From Desulfobulbaceae bacterium (GTDB taxonomy: Bacteria; Desulfobacterota; Desulfobulbia; Desulfobulbales; Desulfocapsaceae), in NCBI GenBank assembly GCA_030632405.1, contig DAOVUU010000170.1, positions 1 to 6,151 of the forward strand: a DNA stretch of 6,151 nucleotides, read 5' to 3'. Under the pieces are notes generated by a model that was given only the letters and a program-made list of their open reading frames with translations, was not told the DNA's origin and made no database searches. A program made the translations under genes and the position numbers. Positions 1 through 5,988 of the stretch are shown in pieces. Each line of letters begins with the position of its first letter. The stretch's first letter is position 1.

Positions 1-272
1 AGGATGACTGAGGTTCCTGCCTCCACCCAGATACCCATAGACTTAGGAACAAGTTGAGAGATTGTTCCTAAACTCGCCCCCAGTGCAAGACACGCCAGCA
101 CAGTGCCACCAAGAAAAGCACAGGTGAGAAGTACCACACGGCTCCCATTTCTCTCCATGGTTACAAATGGTGCGAGTACAAGCCAGGAGTGCCCACAGGG
201 ATTCATTCCATGAAGCAGACCAAGCAAAAAGCTGGACTGAATTGCTGCGAAAAATATTGTTTCAAGTTCCAT
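1..272 (-). CDS. Polytopic membrane protein with HGMNPCGHSW motif, N-terminal part
   Basis: Reading the minus strand from the ATG at 272 gives 90 uninterrupted codons that run off the window edge, so only the N-terminus is present. A Shine-Dalgarno-like GAGGG lies about 6 nt before the ATG, and a near-consensus promoter lies just upstream (300-327). Residues about 5-20 and 31-62 are strongly hydrophobic and should form membrane segments. At the end of the first segment is HGMNPCGHSW. Histidine/proline/histidine motifs in the first helix occur in NicO/RcnA- and UreH-type metal transporters, and Pro-Cys motifs occur in the CcdA/DsbD/TauE-like group of membrane proteins. I infer a transporter or redox membrane protein of that broad kind in the inner membrane, but the substrate cannot be read from this fragment. 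It is transcribed divergently from the iron-uptake operon, so shared control is possible. That the fragment is coding is well supported; the family call is tentative. Confidence 0.7.
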   Translation of the reverse strand, partial: MELETIFFAAIQSSFLLGLLHGMNPCGHSWLVLAPFVTMERNGSRVVLLTCAFLGGTVLACLALGASLGTISQLVPKSMGIWVEAGTSVI

Positions 273-299
273 TTTTTCCCTCTGATAAAATCCGGAAAG

Positions 300-327
300 A
301 TAATAACGGGATTTTTTCTGTTGTCAA
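300..327 (-). promoter_or_regulatory. Sigma-70-type promoter for the minus-strand membrane protein gene
   Basis: On the minus strand there is a perfect -35 box TTGACA (plus-strand positions 322-327), a 16-bp spacer, and a -10 box TATTAT (300-305) that matches five of six consensus bases. Transcription would start near 293 and give a leader of about 20 nt that carries the GAGGG ribosome binding site before the ATG at 272. Both boxes and the geometry are seen directly; activity is inferred. Confidence 0.6.
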
Positions 328-347
328 CTAGTTTGAAGATAAAGATG

Positions 348-360
348 CTTGAAAGTCAAG
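348..360. promoter_or_regulatory. 13-bp perfect dyad in the divergent intergenic region, possible operator
   Basis: CTTGA-AAG-TCAAG is a perfect 5-3-5 inverted repeat. It lies between the two divergent genes and just upstream of the -35 box of the minus-strand promoter. Its arms are flanked by two copies of AAGATAAA (336-343 and 358-365) whose starts are 22 bp apart, about two helical turns. A dimeric regulator binding here could control both genes, but a short AT-rich dyad can arise by chance. It does not match a textbook Fur box. Confidence 0.25.
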
Positions 361-408
361 ATAAAATGACAATGGTTGGAGTATACTACTTTGTGGTGAT
401 TTTTGTTA

Positions 409-437
409 TTGACAGGGGTAGTTGGATTGTTTAGGTT
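409..437 (+). promoter_or_regulatory. Candidate promoter for the ferric-iron ABC operon
   Basis: A perfect TTGACA -35 box (409-414) is followed after 17 bp by TAGGTT (432-437), which keeps the first two and the last base of the -10 consensus. Transcription would start near 444, giving a leader of about 75 nt. A different -10-like word, TATAAA (494-499), lies closer to the gene but has no good -35 at the right distance and would leave almost no leader. The weak -10 box suggests that an activator or derepression may be needed. Confidence 0.35.
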
Positions 438-519
438 GCCCGAAATTTTAAAAGGGCCCCTAATAATAACATTTTGTCTTTTAGAAAATTACTTATAAAC
501 GTCACCGGAGGAGTGGAAA

Positions 520-1524
520 ATGTTGTCCCAAATTATTGCCTTAATCTTGTTAGTTCTCGTTAGTTTTCCAGTGTATGTCTCGGCTGTGAGTGAGGAAATT
601 GTTATATACTCAGCCCGGAAAGAACATTTGATTAAACCTCTGTTTGATCAGTATACGAAAAAAACAGGGGTAAAAATAAAATATATAACCGGTAATGAGG
701 GAGTCTTGCTTGAACGTTTAAAGGCTGAGGATAAAAATACGCCGGCGGACATGCTGATCACTGTTGATGCAGGAAACCTCTGGCATGCTGCTCAGGAGGG
801 TGTTTTGCAGCCAGTGAAATCAGATGTCCTTGAATCGTTAATTCCTGGAAACCTTCGGGATCCAGCCGGCAACTGGTTCGGGCTATCGGTACGGGCCCGA
901 ACAATCGTTTACAATACAGAAAAAGTAGATCCGGCGTTGTTGAGCAGCTACAAGGGCCTTTCAGGCGACCAGTGGAAAGGAAAACTCGTCCTGCGTACCT
1001 CCAGGAAAGTATACAACCAGTCACTGGTCGCATCGCTTATTGCTGAACATGGTGAAGAACAGACCGCAGGTATTGTTCAAGGATGGGTAAATAATCTTGC
1101 AGCCGCCCCGTTCAGCAATGACACAAAAGCGCTTGAGGCGGTTGCAGTAGGCATAGGGCAGGCCACAATAGTAAATACCTACTACTTCGGTAGACTGATG
1201 AAGAAAAAACCTGATCTTCCATTGGCTATTTTCTGGCCAAACCAGAAAGAAGGCGGTGTTCACATGAATGTCTCGGGAGCCGGAATAACCAGACATGCGG
1301 ACAATAGAGATGGAGCGGTGAAACTGCTTGAATGGCTGGCAGGAGAAGAAGCACAATCACAATTTGCCGCATTGAACATGGAATACCCTGTGAATCAAGT
1401 CATTCCTCCAGCTCCAATTGTCGCAGCGTGGGGGACATTTGAAGGGAGTCCTTTGAATGTTGCACTCTATGGCAAACTTCAGACAGATGCTATTAAACTG
1501 ATGGATAGAGCCGGTTACAAGTAA
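520..1524 (+). CDS. fbpA: Ferric-iron ABC transporter, periplasmic substrate-binding protein (FbpA/FutA/IdiA type)
   Basis: A 334-residue periplasmic binding protein that should capture Fe3+ and hand it to the permease encoded next. A hydrophobic signal segment (residues about 5-21) is followed by a likely cleavage site after VSA22. The mature part opens with IVIYSARKEH, the typical first strand of this family. Tyrosines at 30, 165 (RKVYNQ) and the pair 221-222 (NTYYFGR) sit where FutA/FbpA proteins place their iron-ligating tyrosines; this is the main reason for preferring iron over phosphonate, thiamine or sulfate. Length is normal for the family. The protein has no cysteine. The ATG at 520 has a strong GGAGGAG ribosome binding site (507-513), and an in-frame TAA at 496-498 rules out a longer form. 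One oddity: the signal peptide starts MLSQIIAL with no positive charge before the hydrophobic stretch. It is the first gene of a three-gene operon. Confidence 0.93.
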   Translation: MLSQIIALILLVLVSFPVYVSAVSEEIVIYSARKEHLIKPLFDQYTKKTGVKIKYITGNEGVLLERLKAEDKNTPADMLITVDAGNLWHAAQEGVLQPVKSDVLESLIPGNLRDPAGNWFGLSVRARTIVYNTEKVDPALLSSYKGLSGDQWKGKLVLRTSRKVYNQSLVASLIAEHGEEQTAGIVQGWVNNLAAAPFSNDTKALEAVAVGIGQATIVNTYYFGRLMKKKPDLPLAIFWPNQKEGGVHMNVSGAGITRHADNRDGAVKLLEWLAGEEAQSQFAALNMEYPVNQVIPPAPIVAAWGTFEGSPLNVALYGKLQTDAIKLMDRAGYK

Positions 1525-1535
1525 GCCTTGACTGT

Positions 1536-3164
1536 ATGACATCAATGATATTCAACAACTGCAAAAGGGACCCCTGGCGATATATTGTCTGGGTCCTTGC
1601 TGCTTTTGTCATCATTCCACTTGCAACCATCTTCAGTTCTTTTCTGACGCCGGAAAAGGAAATATGGGAGCATCTCGCAACGACTCTACTTCCAGAACTG
1701 CTTACCAACACATTTATACTTGTTACAGGTGTTGCCAGTTTTACTGTGGTATTGGGAGTTTCTTTAGGTTGGTTTACAGGGGCATGTGATTTCCCTGGTC
1801 GTCGTTTTTTCTCATGGTCTCTGGCGTTACCCATGGCACTTCCAGCCTATGTCATGGCATTTATTTTCCTGGGTTTGATGGATTTTTCCGGCCCGCTACA
1901 GCGTCTGATCAGAACACTGCCCGGGCTGGAAAATCAGATGATCGAGGTACGCACCGCCCCCTTTGTGATAATCGTCATCGGTTTGACGCTTTATCCCTAT
2001 GTTTATCTTTTGAGTCGTGCTTCTTTCATGAATCAGGGGCGGGCAATACTCGAAGCATCACGTACCCTTGGTATGAATCCAACACAAGCGTTTTTCAAGG
2101 TTGCTCTACCTATTTCCAGGCCCTGGATTGTGAGCGGTCTTGCACTTGTCTTAATGGAGACCCTTGCGGATTTCGGTGCAGTTTCAATCTTCAATTACAA
2201 TACCTTTACAACAGCCATATATAAGTCCTGGTTCGGGTTTTTTTCCCTGAAAGCAGCAGCTCAGCTGTCATCTCTTCTTGTATTTTTTGCTTTAGCACTT
2301 GTCATGATTGAAGGACTTTACAGGTCACGCATGAGATATTTCGACACTTCACACGGAGGGCCAGTCCATTCACGGTTGCAACTTCGAAGTTGGAAGGGTG
2401 TGGCTGTTACTGCCTATTGTTCAATGATTTTGACCATCGCCTTTATTGTTCCGCTTGTCCAGCTTATCGTCTGGAGCCTTGAAGTCATACAGTCTGGTGA
2501 ATCGGTAAATTATTTCAATTATATCCTTAAAACCCTGATCCTAGGTGCTGCGGCCGCGGCACTAATCTGTTTTGTGTCTATACTGCTTGCCTATGCTCGA
2601 AGACGAGACTCTTCAAAAATCAACCGGTTTCTCTGCAGGGTTGCAACAATCGGTTACGCCCTTCCGGGGACCGTTCTGGCTGTCGGGATTGTAATACCGG
2701 TTGTCTGGGGAGATAACTTTGTCCAGAAAACAATTTCCTTTCTTTTCAATTTTGAATCAGGACCGATTTTGCAGGGTACGGTTGCCGTTATGCTGGGAGC
2801 TTATCTGGTCAGGTTTCTTGCGGTAGGTTTTGGATCCATTGACAGTGCAATGCAGAATATCAAACCCAGCCTGGATGAAGCTGCCGCGATTCTAGGCAAG
2901 AGAGGTAGAGAAACACTTTGGAAAATTCACTTTCCTCTTCTTCAAAAAGGGCTGCTGACTGCACTGGTGCTCACTCTTGTTGATGTTATAAAAGAGATGC
3001 CGATAACCCTTATGACCCGACCATTCGGCTGGGATACCCTCGCGGTAAAAATATACGAACTGACAAGCGAAGGCGAGTGGATGCGTGCAGCGCTTCCGGG
3101 ACTCTATCTGGTAATCGCCGGAATGATCCCTGTGTTCATACTGATCAGAAAAATGGAGAAATAA
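1536..3164 (+). CDS. fbpB: Ferric-iron ABC transporter permease, fused two-domain (FbpB type)
   Basis: A 542-residue inner-membrane permease made of two homologous binding-protein-dependent transport domains in one chain, as in FbpB, SfuB and the related ThiP. Many hydrophobic segments span the length, with a more polar linker near residues 262-287. Each half has the cytoplasmic EAA loop that docks on the ATPase: residues 173-192 (EASRTLG ending in LP) and 448-468 (EAAAILG ending in FP). Length is normal for the fused type. It begins 11 bp after the binding-protein stop and ends 3 bp before the ATPase start, so the three are co-transcribed. Neither the ATG at 1536 nor the in-frame ATG at 1545 has a clear Shine-Dalgarno sequence, so translation is probably coupled to the gene before it; the true start could be either. 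The role is firm; iron as substrate is inferred from the binding protein. Confidence 0.93.
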   Translation: MTSMIFNNCKRDPWRYIVWVLAAFVIIPLATIFSSFLTPEKEIWEHLATTLLPELLTNTFILVTGVASFTVVLGVSLGWFTGACDFPGRRFFSWSLALPMALPAYVMAFIFLGLMDFSGPLQRLIRTLPGLENQMIEVRTAPFVIIVIGLTLYPYVYLLSRASFMNQGRAILEASRTLGMNPTQAFFKVALPISRPWIVSGLALVLMETLADFGAVSIFNYNTFTTAIYKSWFGFFSLKAAAQLSSLLVFFALALVMIEGLYRSRMRYFDTSHGGPVHSRLQLRSWKGVAVTAYCSMILTIAFIVPLVQLIVWSLEVIQSGESVNYFNYILKTLILGAAAAALICFVSILLAYARRRDSSKINRFLCRVATIGYALPGTVLAVGIVIPVVWGDNFVQKTISFLFNFESGPILQGTVAVMLGAYLVRFLAVGFGSIDSAMQNIKPSLDEAAAILGKRGRETLWKIHFPLLQKGLLTALVLTLVDVIKEMPITLMTRPFGWDTLAVKIYELTSEGEWMRAALPGLYLVIAGMIPVFILIRKMEK

Positions 3165-3167
3165 GAG

Positions 3168-4235
3168 ATGCAACTTGATAATACACTGCTCAAAGTCAAT
3201 GATATATACAAATCATTTGATCGTGACGATGTCATAAAAGGAGTTTCTCTTGAACTTAATGAGGGCGAAATCGGCTGTCTGCTTGGGCCCAGCGGTTGTG
3301 GTAAAACAACCCTGCTGAGAATTATTGCAGGATTTGAGATTGTTCAAAGGGGAGAGGTGATTATCGCAGGTCAGCAGGTCTCTTCAGGATCGAAGATAGT
3401 GCCGCCGGAACAGAGAAACATAGGAATGGTGTTTCAGGACTATGCACTTTTCCCGCACCTCTCTGTGATTGAAAATATAGCCTTTGGCATAAGTAAGAGC
3501 GATCGCAGGGCAAGGAGAAAGACAGTCGATCATCTCCTGGAACTCGTCGGACTCGAAGGCGCGGGTAAGGCTTATCCACACGAATTATCCGGTGGTCAGC
3601 AGCAGCGTGTCGCCCTTGCCAGGGCACTTGCCCCCGAGCCAAAGCTCTTGCTGCTGGATGAGCCATTCTCCAATCTTGATGTTACACTGAGAGAGAAACT
3701 CACAGTAGAGGTAAGAGATATCTTGAAGGCTTCTGGAATTACAGCACTGATGGTCACTCATAATCAATTTGAGGCTTTTTCGGTTGCAGACTCGGTAGGT
3801 GTGATATTCAGCGGTTCTATCTGCCAGTGGGACAGTGCTTATAATATCTACCATAACCCTGAAACGCTTGAAGTCGCCAGGTTTGTAGGAGATGGCGCAA
3901 TAATCAGAGGTGTGGTCACCGGACCAAACCAGGTATCCTGTGGTCTTGGTGAACTCAGTGGGAATTTGTCATTACCTTGTGACAGTGGATGTCATGTTGA
4001 TCTTCTGGTGCGACCTGAAGATGTATTACATGATGATCATTCAGAAGTTGGTGCCCAAGTTGTTCATAAATCGTTCAGGGGGCCAAATACCCTTTACAAG
4101 CTTGAACTTTCTACCTCTGAAATTTGCCTGGCCCTCGTTTCGAGTCATCATAATCATCAATTGGGTGAACAAATTGGAATTGTACCTGAAGTTGAAAACC
4201 TGGTTGTCTTTCCATCGGTTAATAAGTTGCTGTAG
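3168..4235 (+). CDS. fbpC: Ferric-iron ABC transporter ATP-binding protein (FbpC type)
   Basis: A 355-residue cytoplasmic ATPase that should power the FbpB-type permease. All nucleotide-binding elements are present: Walker A GPSGCGKTT (40-48), Q-loop glutamine 90 in VFQDYALFPH, signature LSGGQQQ (140-146), Walker B LLLLDEP (160-166), D-loop SNLD (168-171) and H-loop histidine 198. The C-terminal part from about residue 246 is a TOBE-like regulatory domain with the VRPEDV motif (281-286), as in the FbpC/PotA/MalK group. Length is normal. The ATG lies 3 bp after the permease stop, with GGAG at 3155-3158 inside the end of the permease gene. In the H-loop the usual THDQEEA reads THNQFEA, a mild variation that keeps the histidine. 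By sequence alone it could serve spermidine or sulfate; the operon points to iron. Confidence 0.93.
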   Translation: MQLDNTLLKVNDIYKSFDRDDVIKGVSLELNEGEIGCLLGPSGCGKTTLLRIIAGFEIVQRGEVIIAGQQVSSGSKIVPPEQRNIGMVFQDYALFPHLSVIENIAFGISKSDRRARRKTVDHLLELVGLEGAGKAYPHELSGGQQQRVALARALAPEPKLLLLDEPFSNLDVTLREKLTVEVRDILKASGITALMVTHNQFEAFSVADSVGVIFSGSICQWDSAYNIYHNPETLEVARFVGDGAIIRGVVTGPNQVSCGLGELSGNLSLPCDSGCHVDLLVRPEDVLHDDHSEVGAQVVHKSFRGPNTLYKLELSTSEICLALVSSHHNHQLGEQIGIVPEVENLVVFPSVNKLL

Positions 4236-4272
4236 ATCTGTCCTATTATTCCAAATGTTATCGACCGTACCT

Positions 4273-4298
4273 GGGTTTTGAATGTATAGCGAAAACCC
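4273..4298 (+). terminator. Stem-loop after the iron operon, possible weak terminator
   Basis: GGGTTTT (4273-4279) pairs perfectly with AAAACCC (4292-4298) across a 12-nt loop, starting 38 bp after the fbpC stop. What follows is T-rich (TTCCTGATTATTTTC) but not an uninterrupted T-run, and the stem is only half GC, so it could slow polymerase or protect the 3' end rather than terminate efficiently. Position is the best argument for it. Confidence 0.3.
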
Positions 4299-4305
4299 TT
4301 CCTGA

Positions 4306-4728
4306 TTATTTTCGAACTGATTCGCTCAATTTGAAATTGTTGGCTCCGTAGGCGTTCAGGAAGAAGGTGAAGTTGCAGTTTTCTTATGGTGCTTAGTGTC
4401 GCCGGTAGATATCTTTTCCCGCTGAAATACTGTTCCTTTGAGGCGATTTATCCTCAGCGTTAAACAATCGGAGAGCTCCTTTTACTGCTTGCTTTTTTAT
4501 TGCAGCCATCTGATTAATGAGCTACAATGAAGTGCCACATTGTCGCACAAGCTGTATTCCAAGACTATACGGAAGGTGTTTTAGCCTGAATACGGTTCTA
4601 TGATATTCTGGCTGGCCCTCCATCAGGTAGAGTTTTTTGGCGTACTTCTCATTTGAGACTTCTTTTGTGTTTTGCCTTTTTGTTACCACATTAAATATTT
4701 GGTAAATTCGACACTTCACCCATTGCAA
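4306..4728 (-). pseudogene. Possible decayed minus-strand coding remnant of unknown origin
   Basis: One minus-strand frame is open for 68 codons from an ATG at 4728 to a TAG (4522-4524), then continues open for 42 codons to a TAA (4393-4395), meets another TAA at 4384-4386, and is open for 25 more codons to a TAA at 4306-4308. The conceptual product is soluble and mixed in composition, with fragments such as YLMEGQPEYHRT, LPYSLGIQLVRQCGTSL, LRLFNAEDKSPQRNS and FFLNAYGANNFKLSE that read like protein rather than random translation. There is no ribosome binding site before 4728 and I recognise no family, though transposase or another mobile-element remnant is conceivable. Frames may also shift within it. 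The alternative is that it is plain non-coding DNA with few stops by chance. Confidence 0.18.
4551..4615 (+). other. Two overlapping, mutually exclusive hairpins upstream of dsbB
   Basis: GCTGTATTC (4551-4559) can pair with GAATACGGT (4588-4596; nine pairs including two G-U) across a 28-nt loop. AGCCTGAATA (4583-4592) can instead pair with TATTCTGGCT (4604-4613; nine of ten positions) across an 11-nt loop. Both use GAATA at 4588-4592, so only one can form at a time. Alternative structures of this kind are known from attenuators, but no T-run follows either stem and the dsbB start is 170 nt away, so a function is only a possibility. Confidence 0.2.
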
Positions 4729-4785
4729 CTATCTGGAGACTCGATCTCTTTTAAAATCTTGCACTTATTTTGGATAACCTTTGAT

Positions 4786-5235
4786 ATGCCCCACGCAGAT
4801 AAACAATTAAATTTAACCTGGAACCTTCTTTTTCTATGTTGGTTCTTAGCCAGTGCATCAACCACCGGAAGCCTTTTTTTCAGTTACGTGATGCAGTTTG
4901 CTCCTTGTGTTTTGTGTTGGTATCAGAGAATATTTTTATTCCCTTTAGTCATAATTTTAGCGGTAGGACTTTTTCCTTTTGATAAAAATGTCGTGAAATA
5001 CGCTCTACCTTTGGCTATAGCAGGCTGGCTGACGGCATTCTATCACACTCTACTATATAGCGGGGTCATTCCGGAAAGCATCCAACCTTGCACTCAGGGG
5101 GTTTCATGTACTGAAAAGTACATAGATCTGTTTGGTTTTATCACCATACCAATGCTTTCTTTACTTTCTTTTTCAACAATAATAACCTTTTTAATTATTA
5201 TAGCCCGGCTAAACCGGAAGCGGAGGATGTCTTAA
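4786..5235 (+). CDS. dsbB: Disulfide bond formation protein B (DsbB/BdbC family)
   Basis: A 149-residue inner-membrane protein that should re-oxidise the DsbA-like partner encoded next and pass the electrons to quinone. Four hydrophobic segments are visible, at about residues 12-36, 47-64, 72-92 and 117-140. The first periplasmic redox pair is in APCVLCWYQR (C41, C44), the hallmark of the family with the arginine that follows it; the second is C102 and C108 in PCTQGVSC, followed by the conserved FGFITIPMLSLLSF-type stretch. Length fits BdbC-like members. I chose the ATG at 4786: the frame stays open upstream to an ATG at 4672, but the extra 38 residues do not resemble the family, and conserved similarity begins near W12. 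The ribosome binding site at 4786 is weak (TGGA, 4771-4774). The stop overlaps the next start by one base. Confidence 0.88.
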   Translation: MPHADKQLNLTWNLLFLCWFLASASTTGSLFFSYVMQFAPCVLCWYQRIFLFPLVIILAVGLFPFDKNVVKYALPLAIAGWLTAFYHTLLYSGVIPESIQPCTQGVSCTEKYIDLFGFITIPMLSLLSFSTIITFLIIIARLNRKRRMS

Positions 5236-5888
5236 TGAAATACGTCATGTTTGGATTTGCGTGCCTTGCCTTGTTCTTTGTTTTTTTCTTCGGTAGTTCC
5301 TACTACAAAAGCCAACAGGCTGAAAAATTTGGTTTTATGGCTCAAGAAAATGCTTCAACCTTCGTCAGAGAACATTCTCAGATCCTTGGCAGTGATGATG
5401 CGAAAGTCTATCTTGTTAAGTTTACAGATCCCGCCTGTGAAACCTGTGCAGCCTTTTCCCCTTTAGTAAAGCAGATGATGGATGCCAATCCCGGTAAAAT
5501 TAAACTTGTTATTCGCTACGCTCCTTTTCACCATGGTGCTGATTATTTTGTCAGAATCCTTGAGGCAGCCAAGAAGCAAGACAAATTTTGGGAGACTTTG
5601 GATGTTATGTATAAGTCACAACAGTATTGGGCCAGCCACAGCAACCCGCAGCCACAAAGGATATGGCAATTTCTGCCAAAAGCAGGGGTTGATATAGAAC
5701 AAATCAAAAAAGATATGAACGATCCGGCAATTGAAAAAATAATTGCCCAGGATCTCGCAGATGCCCAAACCCTTAATGTTCACAAAACCCCCGGCTTTTT
5801 CGCCAACGGGAAACCCCTTCAGAATTTCGGTTACAAGCAATTACAACAGTTAGTTAAAACTGAAATCGAGGCAAATTACTCAAATTAA
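5235..5888 (+). CDS. Membrane-anchored DsbA/BdbD-like thioredoxin-fold protein
   Basis: A 217-residue envelope thiol oxidase, expected to introduce disulfides into exported proteins and be re-oxidised by the DsbB-like protein just upstream. An N-terminal hydrophobic segment (residues about 4-20) ends without an obvious AxA cleavage site, so it probably stays as a membrane anchor, as in BdbD. The catalytic motif is CETC (68-71) within VKFTDPACETCAAF, and the cis-proline loop is KTPGFF (P186). The insertion between them (about 100-165) is helical in character, as in DsbA-like folds, and includes WASHSNPQPQRIWQFL. The ATG at 5235 shares its A with the preceding TAA, and GGAGG (5222-5226) lies 8 nt upstream, so the start is well supported and translation is likely coupled. 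Cys10 lies inside the membrane segment and does not fit a lipobox. CETC instead of CPHC or CPSC may change the redox potential, which cannot be judged here. Confidence 0.9.
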   Translation: MKYVMFGFACLALFFVFFFGSSYYKSQQAEKFGFMAQENASTFVREHSQILGSDDAKVYLVKFTDPACETCAAFSPLVKQMMDANPGKIKLVIRYAPFHHGADYFVRILEAAKKQDKFWETLDVMYKSQQYWASHSNPQPQRIWQFLPKAGVDIEQIKKDMNDPAIEKIIAQDLADAQTLNVHKTPGFFANGKPLQNFGYKQLQQLVKTEIEANYSN

Positions 5889-5988
5889 TAACAGATAACT
5901 TCCCGTTAAGCGATGAACGGCGAAGAGTCATCAGTCAAAGGCTCAACTATGTCAACACTGATTGATATACGGTTAGAGGCGACAGATC

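Larger units (their letters stand above)
4236..4785. other. Gene-poor interval between the iron operon and the dsb genes
   Basis: About 550 bp with no gene I recognise. All plus-strand frames are broken before the dsbB start. The minus strand shows a 68-codon open stretch and further short open stretches in the same frame (described separately). Several inverted repeats are present: 4273-4298, 4439-4456 nested in 4420-4459, 4551-4596 and 4581-4615. None has the GC-rich stem plus T-run of a standard rho-independent terminator. The promoter for the dsb genes should lie in the downstream part, but I see no convincing -35/-10 pair there. Confidence 0.6.

Noticed and set aside
189..434. Plus-strand open frame of 81 codons before the iron operon
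   Set aside because: It overlaps the well-supported minus-strand gene start and its promoter, has no ribosome binding site, and its product has no recognisable features.
3910..4281. Plus-strand open frame of 123 codons within and beyond the ATPase gene
   Set aside because: It lies mostly inside the TOBE-domain coding sequence in another frame, and the ATPase gene is clearly the real one.
4393..4509. Short basic minus-strand open frame of 38 codons starting MAAIKKQAVKG
   Set aside because: No ribosome binding site and no known family. It lies in the same frame as the longer interrupted stretch, so it is treated as part of that possible remnant and not as a separate small gene.
4672..4785. 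N-terminal extension of the DsbB-like protein from the ATG at 4672
   Set aside because: The 38 extra residues do not resemble the start of DsbB/BdbC proteins, which normally begin shortly before the first membrane segment, and the upstream ATG has no ribosome binding site.
5903..5920. Inverted repeat CCGTT/AACGG just after the DsbA-like gene as a terminator
   Set aside because: Only five pairs with an 8-nt loop and no T-run downstream; too weak to call a terminator.
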